The notes under the pieces are model-generated. The model saw only the letters and a list, made by a program, of their open reading frames with translations, was not told the origin of the DNA and did no database searches. This document shows, in pieces, positions 8,631 to 16,485 of a DNA stretch of 64,000 bases. The stretch lies in assembly GCA_965199865.1 (NCBI GenBank), contig CBDATU010000011.1:682001-746000 (forward strand), read 5' to 3'. This DNA comes from JAPOUP01 sp965199865. GTDB lineage: Bacteria > Pseudomonadota > Alphaproteobacteria > Rhodobacterales > Rhodobacteraceae. The position numbers and the translations under genes were made by a program. Each line of letters opens with the position of its first letter. Position 1 is the stretch's first letter.

Positions 8631-9691
8631 TTCCGCTCGTTATGACGGTGCGCCCCCCTTTTCCACGTACGCGGCCCTTCAGCTTTTTGGCCGCGTCGAG
8701 CCGACCCGGCCCGAAGAGCGCAAAAGCCAGAAGAAGTGGAAGGATATCGACAACTGACGCCAGAACCAGGGAGCCAAAGGTCGCCACGGGATTCGGCATT
8801 TCTCCAAAGCCGTTCTGGAACGCGTACACTATCTCGCCGAGCCGCCCCAGCGTTGGATCGATATCTGCGTGGGCAACATCCGTCTCCCTGGACATGAGCG
8901 CATTGGCTTCGCGCTCGACCTCCAGGGAAATTTCCGACATTTCCGCAAGCGCGTCGAGTCCGCCCTTGGTGGCGATTACACGGTTTGCCGAACTGTATTC
9001 GAGAAGCGCTTCATCTATGCGCCTCACGAGCGCTGAAACTTCCGGTAAGCTCGTTGGGCTCTCCGATATCGACAGGGCCTCTTGCACTGCGGAGCGATAG
9101 CGGCCGAACCATTCATTCACCACATCCATCGCCGAGCCTGCCGCAGGCACGGCAAGTGTTGTAACCTCTCGGTTCCGGCTGGCCAGTATGCGATCAATCT
9201 CAGCCATGTGAGTGCGGCACTCGTCGCCACAGCAGGGTCACAGCGGGTCATTGATCTGGTCATTTAGGTTTTCGAGTTCCGCCACAAGTTCGGCGCGCAG
9301 GCTCTCCGCGGTCCGCATGGAATCGAGACCGGTTAATTTCACACGCGTATCCACCAGGTTGTCGCGGAACACCGCGAGCTGCTCCGTGGTCGTGGCCAGT
9401 ACCACGTCAGCACGCATGAAATTCGTGTAGAGAAAATTGAAGTTTGAGGCGATTGAGAAAAACGCGGCCACGGTCCAGATCGCGAGAGGTAGCCCCCAAC
9501 TCTTTTTGTTCTGTCTATAGTGACTGATGGCTGCATCCATGATGAAGATGGTCGCCATCAGGAACAGAACCAGAGCCCACGTAACCTCCCCGGCGGTGCG
9601 TTTGAGGCCCTCATTAAGAAAGGTATCCTGAAATGCCGACGGAAATCACCAAGATAAGAAGGTATCCGAGAACCAGCAATCTTCCCGCCAT
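8623..9691 (-). pseudogene. Multi-pass membrane subunit of the P-loop system, interrupted
   Basis: A good ribosome site (GGGAGAA) precedes ATG 9691, which opens MAGRLLVLGYLLILVISVGI, a membrane helix. A one-base shift near 9610 moves into the frame carrying TWALVLFLMATIFIMD and LAIWTVAAFFSIASNFNFLY, two more helices, then a long helical segment. At 9238-9240 an in-frame TGA interrupts ...NDQINDPL; the same frame continues without break as PCCGDECRTHMAEIDRILA to a fourth helix (LASVVDILPLLLAFALFG) and the stop at 8623. The parts join into one protein of about 350 residues. A downstream start at ~9207 could still make the last ~190 residues. Two lesions suggest inactivation, although the two partner genes remain open. 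Confidence 0.7.
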
Positions 9692-9850
9692 AACCGTTTC
9701 TCCCTTGCCGTATTTGCCGACCAACCGAGGAGCCTGGCTTATGCTTTGACGACTACCGTCGCGTGATGAAATTCAGGCAATAACTAGCGACATAGCCCGG
9801 CGCGTCTACACCACTCGCCCGTCTGGAGCAACACCGTCTCGCACATTTCC

Positions 9851-9917
9851 CAGGGTATCTGTAGAGACCTGCAATCATAATCGTTTCAGCCCGATGATTG
9901 CAGGTTGCTACATGTAG
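9851..9917. repeat. Palindromic repeat, second copy of the 40-bp repeat
   Basis: CCTGCAATCAT (9868-9878) pairs exactly with ATGATTGCAGG (9894-9904), and weaker pairing extends outward (CTGTAGAG... / ...TACATGTAG). The first 40 bases match 4601-4640 at 36 positions. It lies downstream of the small membrane gene ending at 9931. Confidence 0.65.
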
Positions 9918-9930
9918 GGAAGAGGTCAGT

Positions 9931-10203
9931 CTATTCGGTGGGAGGTTGCGATGACACCAGCGCTTTCAGGTCCGCAATCTCGACGAAAAGCCGTTCCTGT
10001 CCCGCCTGCAGGTCCGCAATGTCCTGCCTGATGCCGCCGATCTCATAGGAAAGCCGGTCCTGTCCCGCCTTCAGATCCGAAACGCTAGCCACCAGCCAGC
10101 CAAGCGCTCCCAGAAGCCCCGCCAGAAGAACGCCCGCAAGCGTCACCACCAACGGATAACGCGTCAGATCCTCCCGCTGATAGCCGTTGTTCGCAACCAC
10201 CAT
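9931..10203 (-). CDS. Small membrane protein with coiled-coil tail
   Basis: The protein has 90 residues: a short cytoplasmic leader, one strong membrane helix at ~17-40 (LVVTLAGVLLAGLLGALGWL), then a heptad-patterned segment (~42-80) with the repeated pattern DLKAGQ.RL. It is probably a single-pass protein that oligomerises through its tail. Nothing identifies a function. A 37-residue frame at 11041-11154 repeats its C-terminal tail (ERL...EI.GIRQDI..LKA.VSSQPP), so the locus holds a duplicated copy. The start at 10203 is the first ATG after a stop and gives a complete membrane helix. Confidence 0.65.
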   Translation of the reverse strand: MVVANNGYQREDLTRYPLVVTLAGVLLAGLLGALGWLVASVSDLKAGQDRLSYEIGGIRQDIADLQAGQERLFVEIADLKALVSSQPPTE

Positions 10204-10434
10204 CCATGATCCCCGGCTAGCTCGTACGCTTCGCTCATGCCACTATTTCTATATTGAAGACGGCTACTCGTCAAGATGCGGCATCAGCAGTTCCCGCTAG
10301 GTCGGGCGCCCGCCGCCTGACGGCCGTTCCGGGCGTGTGGCATAGCCTGGCCAGTTCGCGCGCGCATGGTCGCCAGTTTTTCAGTTCCGCAGTCTCGAGG
10401 TCGAAAGCGATTGCGTACATCGATTGTCCATATC

Positions 10435-10505
10435 GCCCCACTTCCAGTCCGAAGCGCAACGCCCCGGAAAGGGCCGGGCGTTGCGCTTCGGACTGGAAGT
10501 GGGGC
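10435..10505. repeat. 30-bp perfect inverted repeat (REP-like palindrome, copy 2)
   Basis: Arms 10435-10464 and 10476-10505 are exact reverse complements over 30 bases, separated by 11 bases. The arm begins GCCCCACTTCCAGTCCGAAG. The right arm is followed by CTTTTAATAA, so the plus-strand transcript would resemble a very strong terminator. The GAAGCGCAAC core is shared with the copies at 3871 and 12034. Confidence 0.85.
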
Positions 10506-10587
10506 TTTTAATAACAGCGCATTGCGAGCCGTTTTCAGGTGCGTAACACTATTCTAACCTGTGTACTCTTAACACAGGCCCGCCGGA

Positions 10588-10709
10588 CAGCTCGTGCCAC
10601 GTCGGCTCTGCAGGCGGAGTGCCGACTGGAGCAGTGGTGCAGGAAGAAGAAATAATGAAAATGGCGAGAGTGGTAGCGGCTACCTGCAGAGCCGACGTGG
10701 CACGAGCTG
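10588..10709. repeat. 27-bp perfect inverted repeat
   Basis: Arms 10588-10614 and 10683-10709 are exact reverse complements over 27 bases around a 68-base interior rich in purines. The left arm begins CAGCTCGTGCCACGTCGGCT. No transposase frame fits inside. Confidence 0.85.
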
Positions 10710-10735
10710 GAACGGTAGCGAAGTGGTGAGAGGCT

Positions 10736-10818
10736 CTAGGATGCCCGTATGGTGCTGCTAGGCTTTTAATGGGGGAAAGGCGGAAAACCCACCTGATGGC
10801 GCCATACGGGCATCCTAG
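10736..10818. repeat. 17-bp perfect inverted repeat
   Basis: CTAGGATGCCCGTATGG (10736-10752) pairs exactly with 10802-10818; pairing continues inward with mismatches (GTGC / GCGC). The interior is 49 bases. The right arm sits directly against the gene scrap that starts at 10819. Confidence 0.85.
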
Positions 10819-10998
10819 GAATTTTTGAATCGGGACGGCGCGGCCACATGCCTGGAAGCGGCCATTACGGATCGCCCGCATGTCGGCGAGTGCCTTAATG
10901 TCCCTTTTTGCGATATGGTGGTCAGAAACGAGTGGGATAAACGGGCTGCGCTGGAAAGGCTGGAAGGCATCGTGCGGAAGATGGCGGAAAAGCTGTAG
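10819..10998 (+). pseudogene. C-terminal fragment of an unidentified protein
   Basis: Immediately after a stop inside the inverted repeat, the plus strand is open for 59 codons and ends with a natural-looking charged helix: CDMVVRNEWDKRAALERLEG, then IVRKMAEKL and a stop at 10996-10998. There is no convincing start codon. It may be the 3' end of a gene whose front was replaced by the inverted-repeat element. I do not recognise the family. Confidence 0.35.
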
Positions 10999-11040
10999 TG
11001 ACCCGCCACTGCCTTTTTTCCCGCCTGAGTGGAAAGTTCG

Positions 11041-11154
11041 CTATTCGGCGGGAGGCTGCGATGACACCGGCGCTTTCAGCTCCACAATGTCCTGCCTGAT
11101 GCCGTCGATTTCGGTAGAAAGCCGTTCCTGCGCCGCTTTCAAAGCTCTTCTCAT
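11041..11154 (-). CDS. Short frame repeating the tail of the 9931-10203 protein
   Basis: Thirty-seven residues from ATG 11154, five bases after the stop of the DUF1640 gene. ERLSTEIDGIRQDIVELKAP and VSSQPPAE match the coiled-coil tail of the 90-residue protein at 9931-10203. The membrane helix is absent. It is probably a duplicated gene fragment rather than a functional peptide. Confidence 0.45.
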   Translation of the reverse strand: MRRALKAAQERLSTEIDGIRQDIVELKAPVSSQPPAE

Positions 11155-11158
11155 GTCG

Positions 11159-11440
11159 TCAACCCGGCATGGTGGCCGAGATCATCTCATAAAGCCACGG
11201 CAGCACAAGAACCGCCAGAATTCCCCCGCCAATCAGCCTGATCCACCTGAGCTCCGTTTTGAGCTCGGTTTCCAGTTTCGCAATGTCAGCTTCAAGTTTC
11301 GCGATGTCCACCTTGGTTGCGACACCACCGGTAACCCCATCGCGAATGGTGACCGTGATCGCTTCGGCCTGCTTTTCGTCCAGACCCGTTTCACGCAGAC
11401 GCCGGACAGCCGCCATTGTGTCAAAGGGAATTTCAGCCAT
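11159..11440 (-). CDS. DUF1640-type coiled-coil membrane protein
   Basis: The protein has 93 residues from ATG 11440, with CAGGAG as ribosome site; a longer start at 11485 is unlikely. The N-terminus (FDTMAAVRRLRETGLDEKQA, then EAITVTIRDGV) is the typical head of the DUF1640/CCDC90 family, in which a helical hairpin detects or binds a partner. Next comes a coiled coil with repeated IAKLE.D/E units (~45-65), and a C-terminal membrane helix (~70-88, LIGGGILAVLVLPWLYEMI). Relatives in mitochondria bind the calcium uniporter; the bacterial role is unknown. Bacterial members often occur next to small coiled-coil genes, as here. Confidence 0.8.
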   Translation of the reverse strand: MAEIPFDTMAAVRRLRETGLDEKQAEAITVTIRDGVTGGVATKVDIAKLEADIAKLETELKTELRWIRLIGGGILAVLVLPWLYEMISATMPG

Positions 11441-12299
11441 TCGTCCAACTCCTGAGCCTTGAGTGAGGGCCTGCGGCGCCCTCAAACTCCCCTCGCTTCA
11501 TGCAGGAAGAATATGCGGGAGCATCACCAGCCATGAATTCCGTTACGACAACTTTAGCCGTCTGTTGGACAGCCATCAAGGTTGGCCTGCAAACCGACCG
11601 CAGTGCCCGCAGAGATGGCGTCACGTCACACGGATGAGGTTGCCTGACGTCCATCTCGGCTGCATGATGGCCTTCGGCCGTGTCGCCTCAATGCTCAAGA
11701 CGGCCCGGAAAGTGTCGCCCAGTCCCTCCCGGGCGCGCACCGCTGCGGTTAGCTGGCCGGTGGTCCAGCCCTCCTGGCAGGCACGGGCGATGTGGTTCCA
11801 AGTGACGGCGGGATCGAAACAAACCGTTCCCGCGGCACCGGACATGATGATTCCCGTGGCACGGTTTCCGGCTCGTGGCCGTCCGATTCCTTCACTTCGT
11901 AGGCTGACATTGCTTCGCTCTATACCTCCGCCGCGGGCCAGCAGTGACTGGACGGGCGGGGCGGGAAAAAATGGATCCGGTCTGGAATTCCAGACGGCAC
12001 GATTAACCAAAAAACGGAAAATCCGTTGCCTCGCTCCACTCTGAAGCGCAACACCTTTCTCAGCGGCTTCCTCCCGGGCCAGCGCAGGAATTTGCGCTTC
12101 GAAGTAGAAATGGGACCTTTTGCAGTGATTCCATTCAGCGACGAGCGTGCGAGGTTGGCTCAATCATGCACCTCACATGTTATCCCGAAGACATGCTTCA
12201 GTTGTTCGCCTCTCAGGCGCAGCCAGGATCCACCCACATGCCCACAGGTCTCCAGACAGGTGGCCCCATTGGACAGGTCAGCGGCAAAAGCGCCGCGAT
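11441..12299. other. Gene-poor region downstream of iorB
   Basis: About 860 bases. Open frames overlap on both strands (11463-12044 plus, 11621-12163 minus). The minus one has a protein-like stretch (CFDPAVTWNHIARACQEGWT) but no family I know. A palindromic repeat lies at 12034-12115, and the part after ~12040 is the better preserved copy of the region at 3871-4178. Confidence 0.45.
12034..12115. repeat. REP-like palindrome, copy 3
   Basis: Arms around CTGAAGCGCAAC and TTTGCGCTTCGAAG enclose a spacer with CCAGCGCAGG. Same family as 3871-3945 and 10435-10505. Confidence 0.65.
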
Positions 12300-13835
12300 T
12301 CAGACGAAGCTGCGGATGGTCTCAAGCGCACCGTCAAGCGCCTCGCCCCGCTCGTCCTGCAGAGCCGCCTCACGCAGGCGACGGACCCATTCCGCAGCAT
12401 CGCCACGATCCGCGACCAGAGCGACCCCTTCCATCACACGCCCAAACTTCAAATGGCTTCGCGTGTGTGTATCCGAGTATCCCTTCACAAGACGCTGGCA
12501 GCGCAGGATCTCCACAGCCAGATCGTAATTTCCATCAACCGCATCCATCGCCCGCCCGATCCAGGCATCAATATGCGCCATCTCCCGGGCATGGCGAAGA
12601 GTCCGCCGCCGCCATCCCTTCAGGCCCGCCAAAAAGTAAAGGACCAGAAAAGAGGCAAGCCGGTCCGTACGCAGCCTACGGCCGCGGCAGAACCAGCGGT
12701 CAATCCATGCCATCCGCCTCGGATTGGCCTCCCAGCGAGCGCCCATCCTCGCCGGCAGCATTGAGACGATCTCCGCCGCACGCGGATGCAGAAACTCCGT
12801 CACATGCACCACCTCAGCGTCACCCGCCCCCATCTCGGCAGCGATCCGCTCAGCCCGTCCGAAACGGGTCTTCGCGTCGGCGGTTCGAATCACATCATCA
12901 TACGCCATGGCATTGGCAAGATGTTTCGCCGCCTCCAGCGTAAGCGTTCCGTCACCGCTATCCTGTGCCGCTATGCGGTCCAGCCGATCAAGATATTCCG
13001 CGCCATAGGTCAGGTCCTGGAACTCGACGACCTTGCGCAACCCTGCAGCAGCCATCCCTGGAGCATCTCCCGGAAGGAGCGCCGTGCGGGCGCTCAGTGT
13101 TTCCCACCTGCGTAGCATCCGCCCAGGGCCACGTATGTCCGGCATATTCAGAGGATCTGGTCCCGCGGTCGGCTCCAGATCTGTACTAACCCGGTCATAA
13201 CCCGCGGCAAACGCGCGAAGACTGGCTTCGACGCCCTTTCCACCGGCACGAATCGAGGCCTCGAACGCATCCCGCGGAAACGGCAATACACCCGCTCCGG
13301 CAAGCCCGCCAAACAGCGTGGCCGAAATCACCGAGCCACTCTGCACAGCCAGAGCATCGAAATCCGCGCATATGAAACGCCGTGCGGCCATCTCTCCCGC
13401 CGCCCTGACCTCTTCGGCTGACGCGATGCCGTCACCCGGCACGGTCTTTTCCGAAACGGCCAAGGCACGGTGGCTCGAAGAAATCAGCACCGTTCGGTCT
13501 GGCGTGACGAAACCGCGCATGATCGCCCGCCCTGCTTCCATCATTTCGGCGGCGATCACGATATCCACATCTCCAGCAGCGGGCATAAGCGAAAATACCG
13601 GCGAACCGTCTTCCGCAGGAGCCATTTCGACATAGTAGACCGTGGCACCGGTGCGCTGCGCGACACCTGCGACGCTGGTTGCCTGCACCGCATAGCCATT
13701 CGCTCTGGCAACGGATTCGATCCAGTTAGTCAGGACACCACCGCCCTGCCCTCCGACGGCAAGGATCGCCAGCTTTATGAGCCCACCGACAGGCGGGTCG
13801 GACTGGCTGCGGGAGAGGGATCCCTGTTCACTCAC
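12300..13835 (-). CDS. iorB: Indolepyruvate oxidoreductase, beta subunit
   Basis: The protein has 511 residues. Residues ~20-215 are the pyruvate:ferredoxin oxidoreductase gamma-type domain (LAILAVGGQGGGVLTNWIES, SVAGVAQRTGATVYYVE). Residues ~240-511 are the long C-terminal extension found in proteobacterial IorB (HVTEFLHPRAAEI, GLKGWRRRTLRHAREM). With IorA it oxidatively decarboxylates aryl-pyruvates, from transaminated aromatic amino acids, to aryl-acetyl-CoA. The length is usual for this two-subunit type. Its start overlaps the iorA stop by four bases. A partial copy of its 3' end lies at 4179-4291. Confidence 0.93.
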   Translation of the reverse strand: MSEQGSLSRSQSDPPVGGLIKLAILAVGGQGGGVLTNWIESVARANGYAVQATSVAGVAQRTGATVYYVEMAPAEDGSPVFSLMPAAGDVDIVIAAEMMEAGRAIMRGFVTPDRTVLISSSHRALAVSEKTVPGDGIASAEEVRAAGEMAARRFICADFDALAVQSGSVISATLFGGLAGAGVLPFPRDAFEASIRAGGKGVEASLRAFAAGYDRVSTDLEPTAGPDPLNMPDIRGPGRMLRRWETLSARTALLPGDAPGMAAAGLRKVVEFQDLTYGAEYLDRLDRIAAQDSGDGTLTLEAAKHLANAMAYDDVIRTADAKTRFGRAERIAAEMGAGDAEVVHVTEFLHPRAAEIVSMLPARMGARWEANPRRMAWIDRWFCRGRRLRTDRLASFLVLYFLAGLKGWRRRTLRHAREMAHIDAWIGRAMDAVDGNYDLAVEILRCQRLVKGYSDTHTRSHLKFGRVMEGVALVADRGDAAEWVRRLREAALQDERGEALDGALETIRSFV

Positions 13836-15979
13836 CTGGCGGCTCCGAACGCCAGCCTACGCGCAGCGCGCCGTTGGGCCAGCCACCTGATGAGCCCTGC
13901 ACGCTTCTCAGCCCACCATTTCTCAAATCTGCCCGGATTGTGCACCACGTCCGCCCGGTAGAAGCTTGGACACAGAACGGCAGCGTCAGCCACTTCGCCA
14001 CAGTTGCCGCAGCCCACGCAGCTTTGATCGATATGGGCGACCGGATCGTCGCGCAAGGGATCGTCGAGCCTCTTCAGCGACAGCGAAGGACAACCGGAGA
14101 GCCGCATGCAGGCATGATCGCCTGTGCAGATATCCTCATCGACCCCGAAGCGCGGCGCTTCGACCCGGCGACCTTCCTTGACGGCTCTGGCGCGCAGCGG
14201 CCTTTCCCGACGCTGCCTGTTCAGCATGCATTCGGACGACGCCACGATCACCTTTGGTCCTGCCTCAGGCGTCGTAAGCGCCTCCCGGATCGTATCCCGC
14301 ATTCGGCCGACATCGTAGGTGCGGTCTACTTCGCGAATCCAGTCTATCCCCACCCCGCGAAGCGCCTTGGAGATCGGGTTTCCCGTCGACCTGGTGGAAT
14401 TCGAGGCGCGCGAAGACATTATGTCCTGACCACCGGTGGCGGCGGAGTAGAAATTGTCAACGATTAGGGCCACGCCGTCGGATCTGTTGAACGCCATATT
14501 CGTGAAGGAAGACGACAGACCGTTATGCCAGAATCCGCCATCGCCGATTATCGCCACGGGACGTCGCTCACCACCGCCGTCAAAGGCACCGTTCGCGGCG
14601 GGCCCAAGCCCGTAACCCATTGTCGCCCCACCAATCTCGAAAGGTGGAAGCGATGCGAAAAGATGGCAGCCGATGTCGGCGGCGACCTGGTGTTTGCCCA
14701 GTTCGTTCTCCACGAGCTTCATCGCGGCGAAGATGGGCCGTTCCGGGCAGCCGGTGCAGAATCCAGGCGGTCTGACAGGAACGGTCCTGGACAGATCCGG
14801 GATTTCGGGCTTTTCCTCGTTGGGCGAGCGCACCGATGCAGGCAGCATGTCCGACCCCGCCATGCGAATGAAACGCCCCACCGCATCCAGCATCACGGCG
14901 CCCGTGTATTCCCCTGCCATCGGGAAGAAATCCTTGCCGTGCAGCCGCACCGATGAACCACTGCGATAGAGGAACGAGCCAAGTTGCGTTTCTATGAACT
15001 CCGGCTGGCCTTCCTCGACCACAAGCACATGCTCCTTTCCCGCACAGAACTCCAGGAACTCTTCCGAAACCAGTGGATAGGTGACATTCAGAACATATAG
15101 TGGAATGTCGGTCCTGCCGTATATGTCGGCAAGTCCGAGCCGCTGCAGTGCCCTGACGGTTCCATTATACATCCCTCCCTGAACAACGATACCGAGCGGT
15201 GACTCCGCCGGACCGAAGATCTCGTTCAGGCTCCGTTCACGGATGAATCTTTCCGCGTTTGGCCAGCGGTTTTTCACTTTGTCCTGTTCATGCGCGTAGG
15301 ACATCGGCGGAAGCACGACGCGCCTGAAATCGGATCTCGGATTCGACAGCGCGTCCCGCACCGGGAGTTCCGGAGGTCGGTTGTCCCGGCACTCGAACGA
15401 ACCGGTCACATGGCAGGAGCGGATCCGCACCATCAGCATCACGGGCGTGTTCGAGGCCTCGGAGAGTTCAAACCCATCCGAAACCGCCCTGACGATCGAT
15501 GGTAGGTTCGGGCGAGGGTCGAGCAGCCAGAACTGCGACTTCATCGCAAAAGCATGGGTGCGCTCCTGCATGATCGAGGAGCCTTCACCGTAGTCCTCGC
15601 CCACGATAACCAATGCCCCGCCTGTGACCCCTGACGAGGCCAGGTTTGCCAAAGCGTCGGACGCAACGTTGACGCCGACAGGTCCCTTGAAGGTCACCGC
15701 CCCACGGATCGGATAGTGCACCGAGGCAGCAAGCATTGCGGCAGCTGCAGCCTCACTGGCATTGGCCTCGAAGCGAACGCCAAGTTCAGCCATGAGCTCC
15801 TCGGCATCGGACAGAACGTCCATCAGGTGAGAGATCGGCGCACCCTGGTAGCCACCGACATAGCCAACGCCGGATTCCAGAAGCGCCTTGGTGATTGCCA
15901 GGATGCCTTCGCCGGTAAAGGTCTCGCCCGCGCCGAGCTTCAGATGTTCAACCTCGGCCTTGAATGATCGCTCAGCCAT
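13832..15979 (-). CDS. iorA: Indolepyruvate oxidoreductase, alpha subunit
   Basis: The protein has 715 residues. Residues ~20-200 are the pyrimidine-binding TPP domain (GVGYVGGYQGAPISHLMD). Residues ~400-560 are the pyrophosphate-binding TPP domain with CTGCPERP and the GDGGFW...N metal motif. Residues ~640-690 hold a ferredoxin-like region (CTGDHACMRLSGC, then CVGCGNCGEVADAAVLC) for iron-sulfur clusters. It forms the catalytic core with IorB and reduces ferredoxin in the cytoplasm. It is transcribed with iorB (ATGA overlap). The neighbouring oxidoreductase and cyclase genes on the same strand suggest an aromatic amino acid or amine breakdown locus, which is inference. Confidence 0.93.
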   Translation of the reverse strand: MAERSFKAEVEHLKLGAGETFTGEGILAITKALLESGVGYVGGYQGAPISHLMDVLSDAEELMAELGVRFEANASEAAAAAMLAASVHYPIRGAVTFKGPVGVNVASDALANLASSGVTGGALVIVGEDYGEGSSIMQERTHAFAMKSQFWLLDPRPNLPSIVRAVSDGFELSEASNTPVMLMVRIRSCHVTGSFECRDNRPPELPVRDALSNPRSDFRRVVLPPMSYAHEQDKVKNRWPNAERFIRERSLNEIFGPAESPLGIVVQGGMYNGTVRALQRLGLADIYGRTDIPLYVLNVTYPLVSEEFLEFCAGKEHVLVVEEGQPEFIETQLGSFLYRSGSSVRLHGKDFFPMAGEYTGAVMLDAVGRFIRMAGSDMLPASVRSPNEEKPEIPDLSRTVPVRPPGFCTGCPERPIFAAMKLVENELGKHQVAADIGCHLFASLPPFEIGGATMGYGLGPAANGAFDGGGERRPVAIIGDGGFWHNGLSSSFTNMAFNRSDGVALIVDNFYSAATGGQDIMSSRASNSTRSTGNPISKALRGVGIDWIREVDRTYDVGRMRDTIREALTTPEAGPKVIVASSECMLNRQRRERPLRARAVKEGRRVEAPRFGVDEDICTGDHACMRLSGCPSLSLKRLDDPLRDDPVAHIDQSCVGCGNCGEVADAAVLCPSFYRADVVHNPGRFEKWWAEKRAGLIRWLAQRRAARRLAFGAAR

Positions 15980-16131
15980 CTTCCCGCCTTCCGTGTCTTC
16001 CCTCTCCGCAGGTCTTCCCCACCTTCAGCCTTCAGAGGCCGTGATGACGAATGTCAGCCAGATTTTCCCGCAATCTGATCACAGAGTCCTGCACCTCACC
16101 CCTCCCGGTCCGTCAATCCTCCGGACCGCCG

Positions 16132-16485
16132 TTACGGCCATATGAGGCATCGGATCCTCGACGGCCTGCATGGCCCGTTTCGATCTGGTAGACGCGAAGT
16201 CCACCGGCTTCGCGCGGAACCTTTCCAAAGCCCGTCAAATCGACGACGAAGCATTGCCTGTTCGGTCACCCTGCGGACCGCCCCGTCACGAATCCAAATG
16301 CCCTCAATGACCGAGCGCAACGCCAGCGCGCTGGGTTCAGGAATCCTCTTTCCAGGCTTGGGCATCCCGTCGCACAGCGAGGCACTGAAACGTCCAAGGA
16401 TTCGGGACATCAGGCAAAACGGGAAGCTTCCCAAGTCGATTTCATTCAGCCGGGCAGTCGGAGCCGTCTGTGTTAGGTCACTCAT
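16132..16485 (-). CDS. Small protein of unknown function
   Basis: The frame has 117 codons from ATG 16485, which overlaps the stop of the FAD oxidoreductase gene (ATGA), so coupling suggests a real gene. The first ~75 residues look natural (LGSFPFCLMSRILGRFSASL, IEGIWIRDGAV), but the last ~35 are unusually rich in Arg, Ser and Trp. The neighbouring frame there reads GFGKVPREAGGLRVYQIETG, so a frameshift near 16240 is possible. No family recognised. It lies between the oxidoreductase and iorA, separated from iorA by 152 bases. Confidence 0.45.
   Translation of the reverse strand: MSDLTQTAPTARLNEIDLGSFPFCLMSRILGRFSASLCDGMPKPGKRIPEPSALALRSVIEGIWIRDGAVRRVTEQAMLRRRFDGLWKGSARSRWTSRLPDRNGPCRPSRIRCLIWP

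Larger units (their letters stand above)
10204..11040. other. Hairpin-rich region without an intact gene
   Basis: About 840 bases with no intact gene but three separate long inverted repeats (10435-10505, 10588-10709, 10736-10818) and a plus-strand gene scrap (10819-10998). On the minus strand, near 10419, a short MYAIAFDLETAELKNW segment resembles the start of a VapD-type protein, but the similarity stops after about 16 residues. Confidence 0.6.

Noticed and set aside
9238..9240. TGA followed by PCCGDEC read as a selenocysteine codon
   Set aside because: No selenoprotein family match, no SECIS-like hairpin evident directly after the codon, and a frameshift elsewhere in the same gene points to decay.
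10271..10459. VapD-like gene on the minus strand
   Set aside because: Only about 16 residues after the Met at 10419 (MYAIAFDLETAELKNW) resemble VapD; the rest is unrelated, so it is at most a scrap.
10440..10510. Palindrome as the terminator of a nearby gene
   Set aside because: No plus-strand gene ends before it; the shared arms at 3871 and 12034 favour a repeat family.
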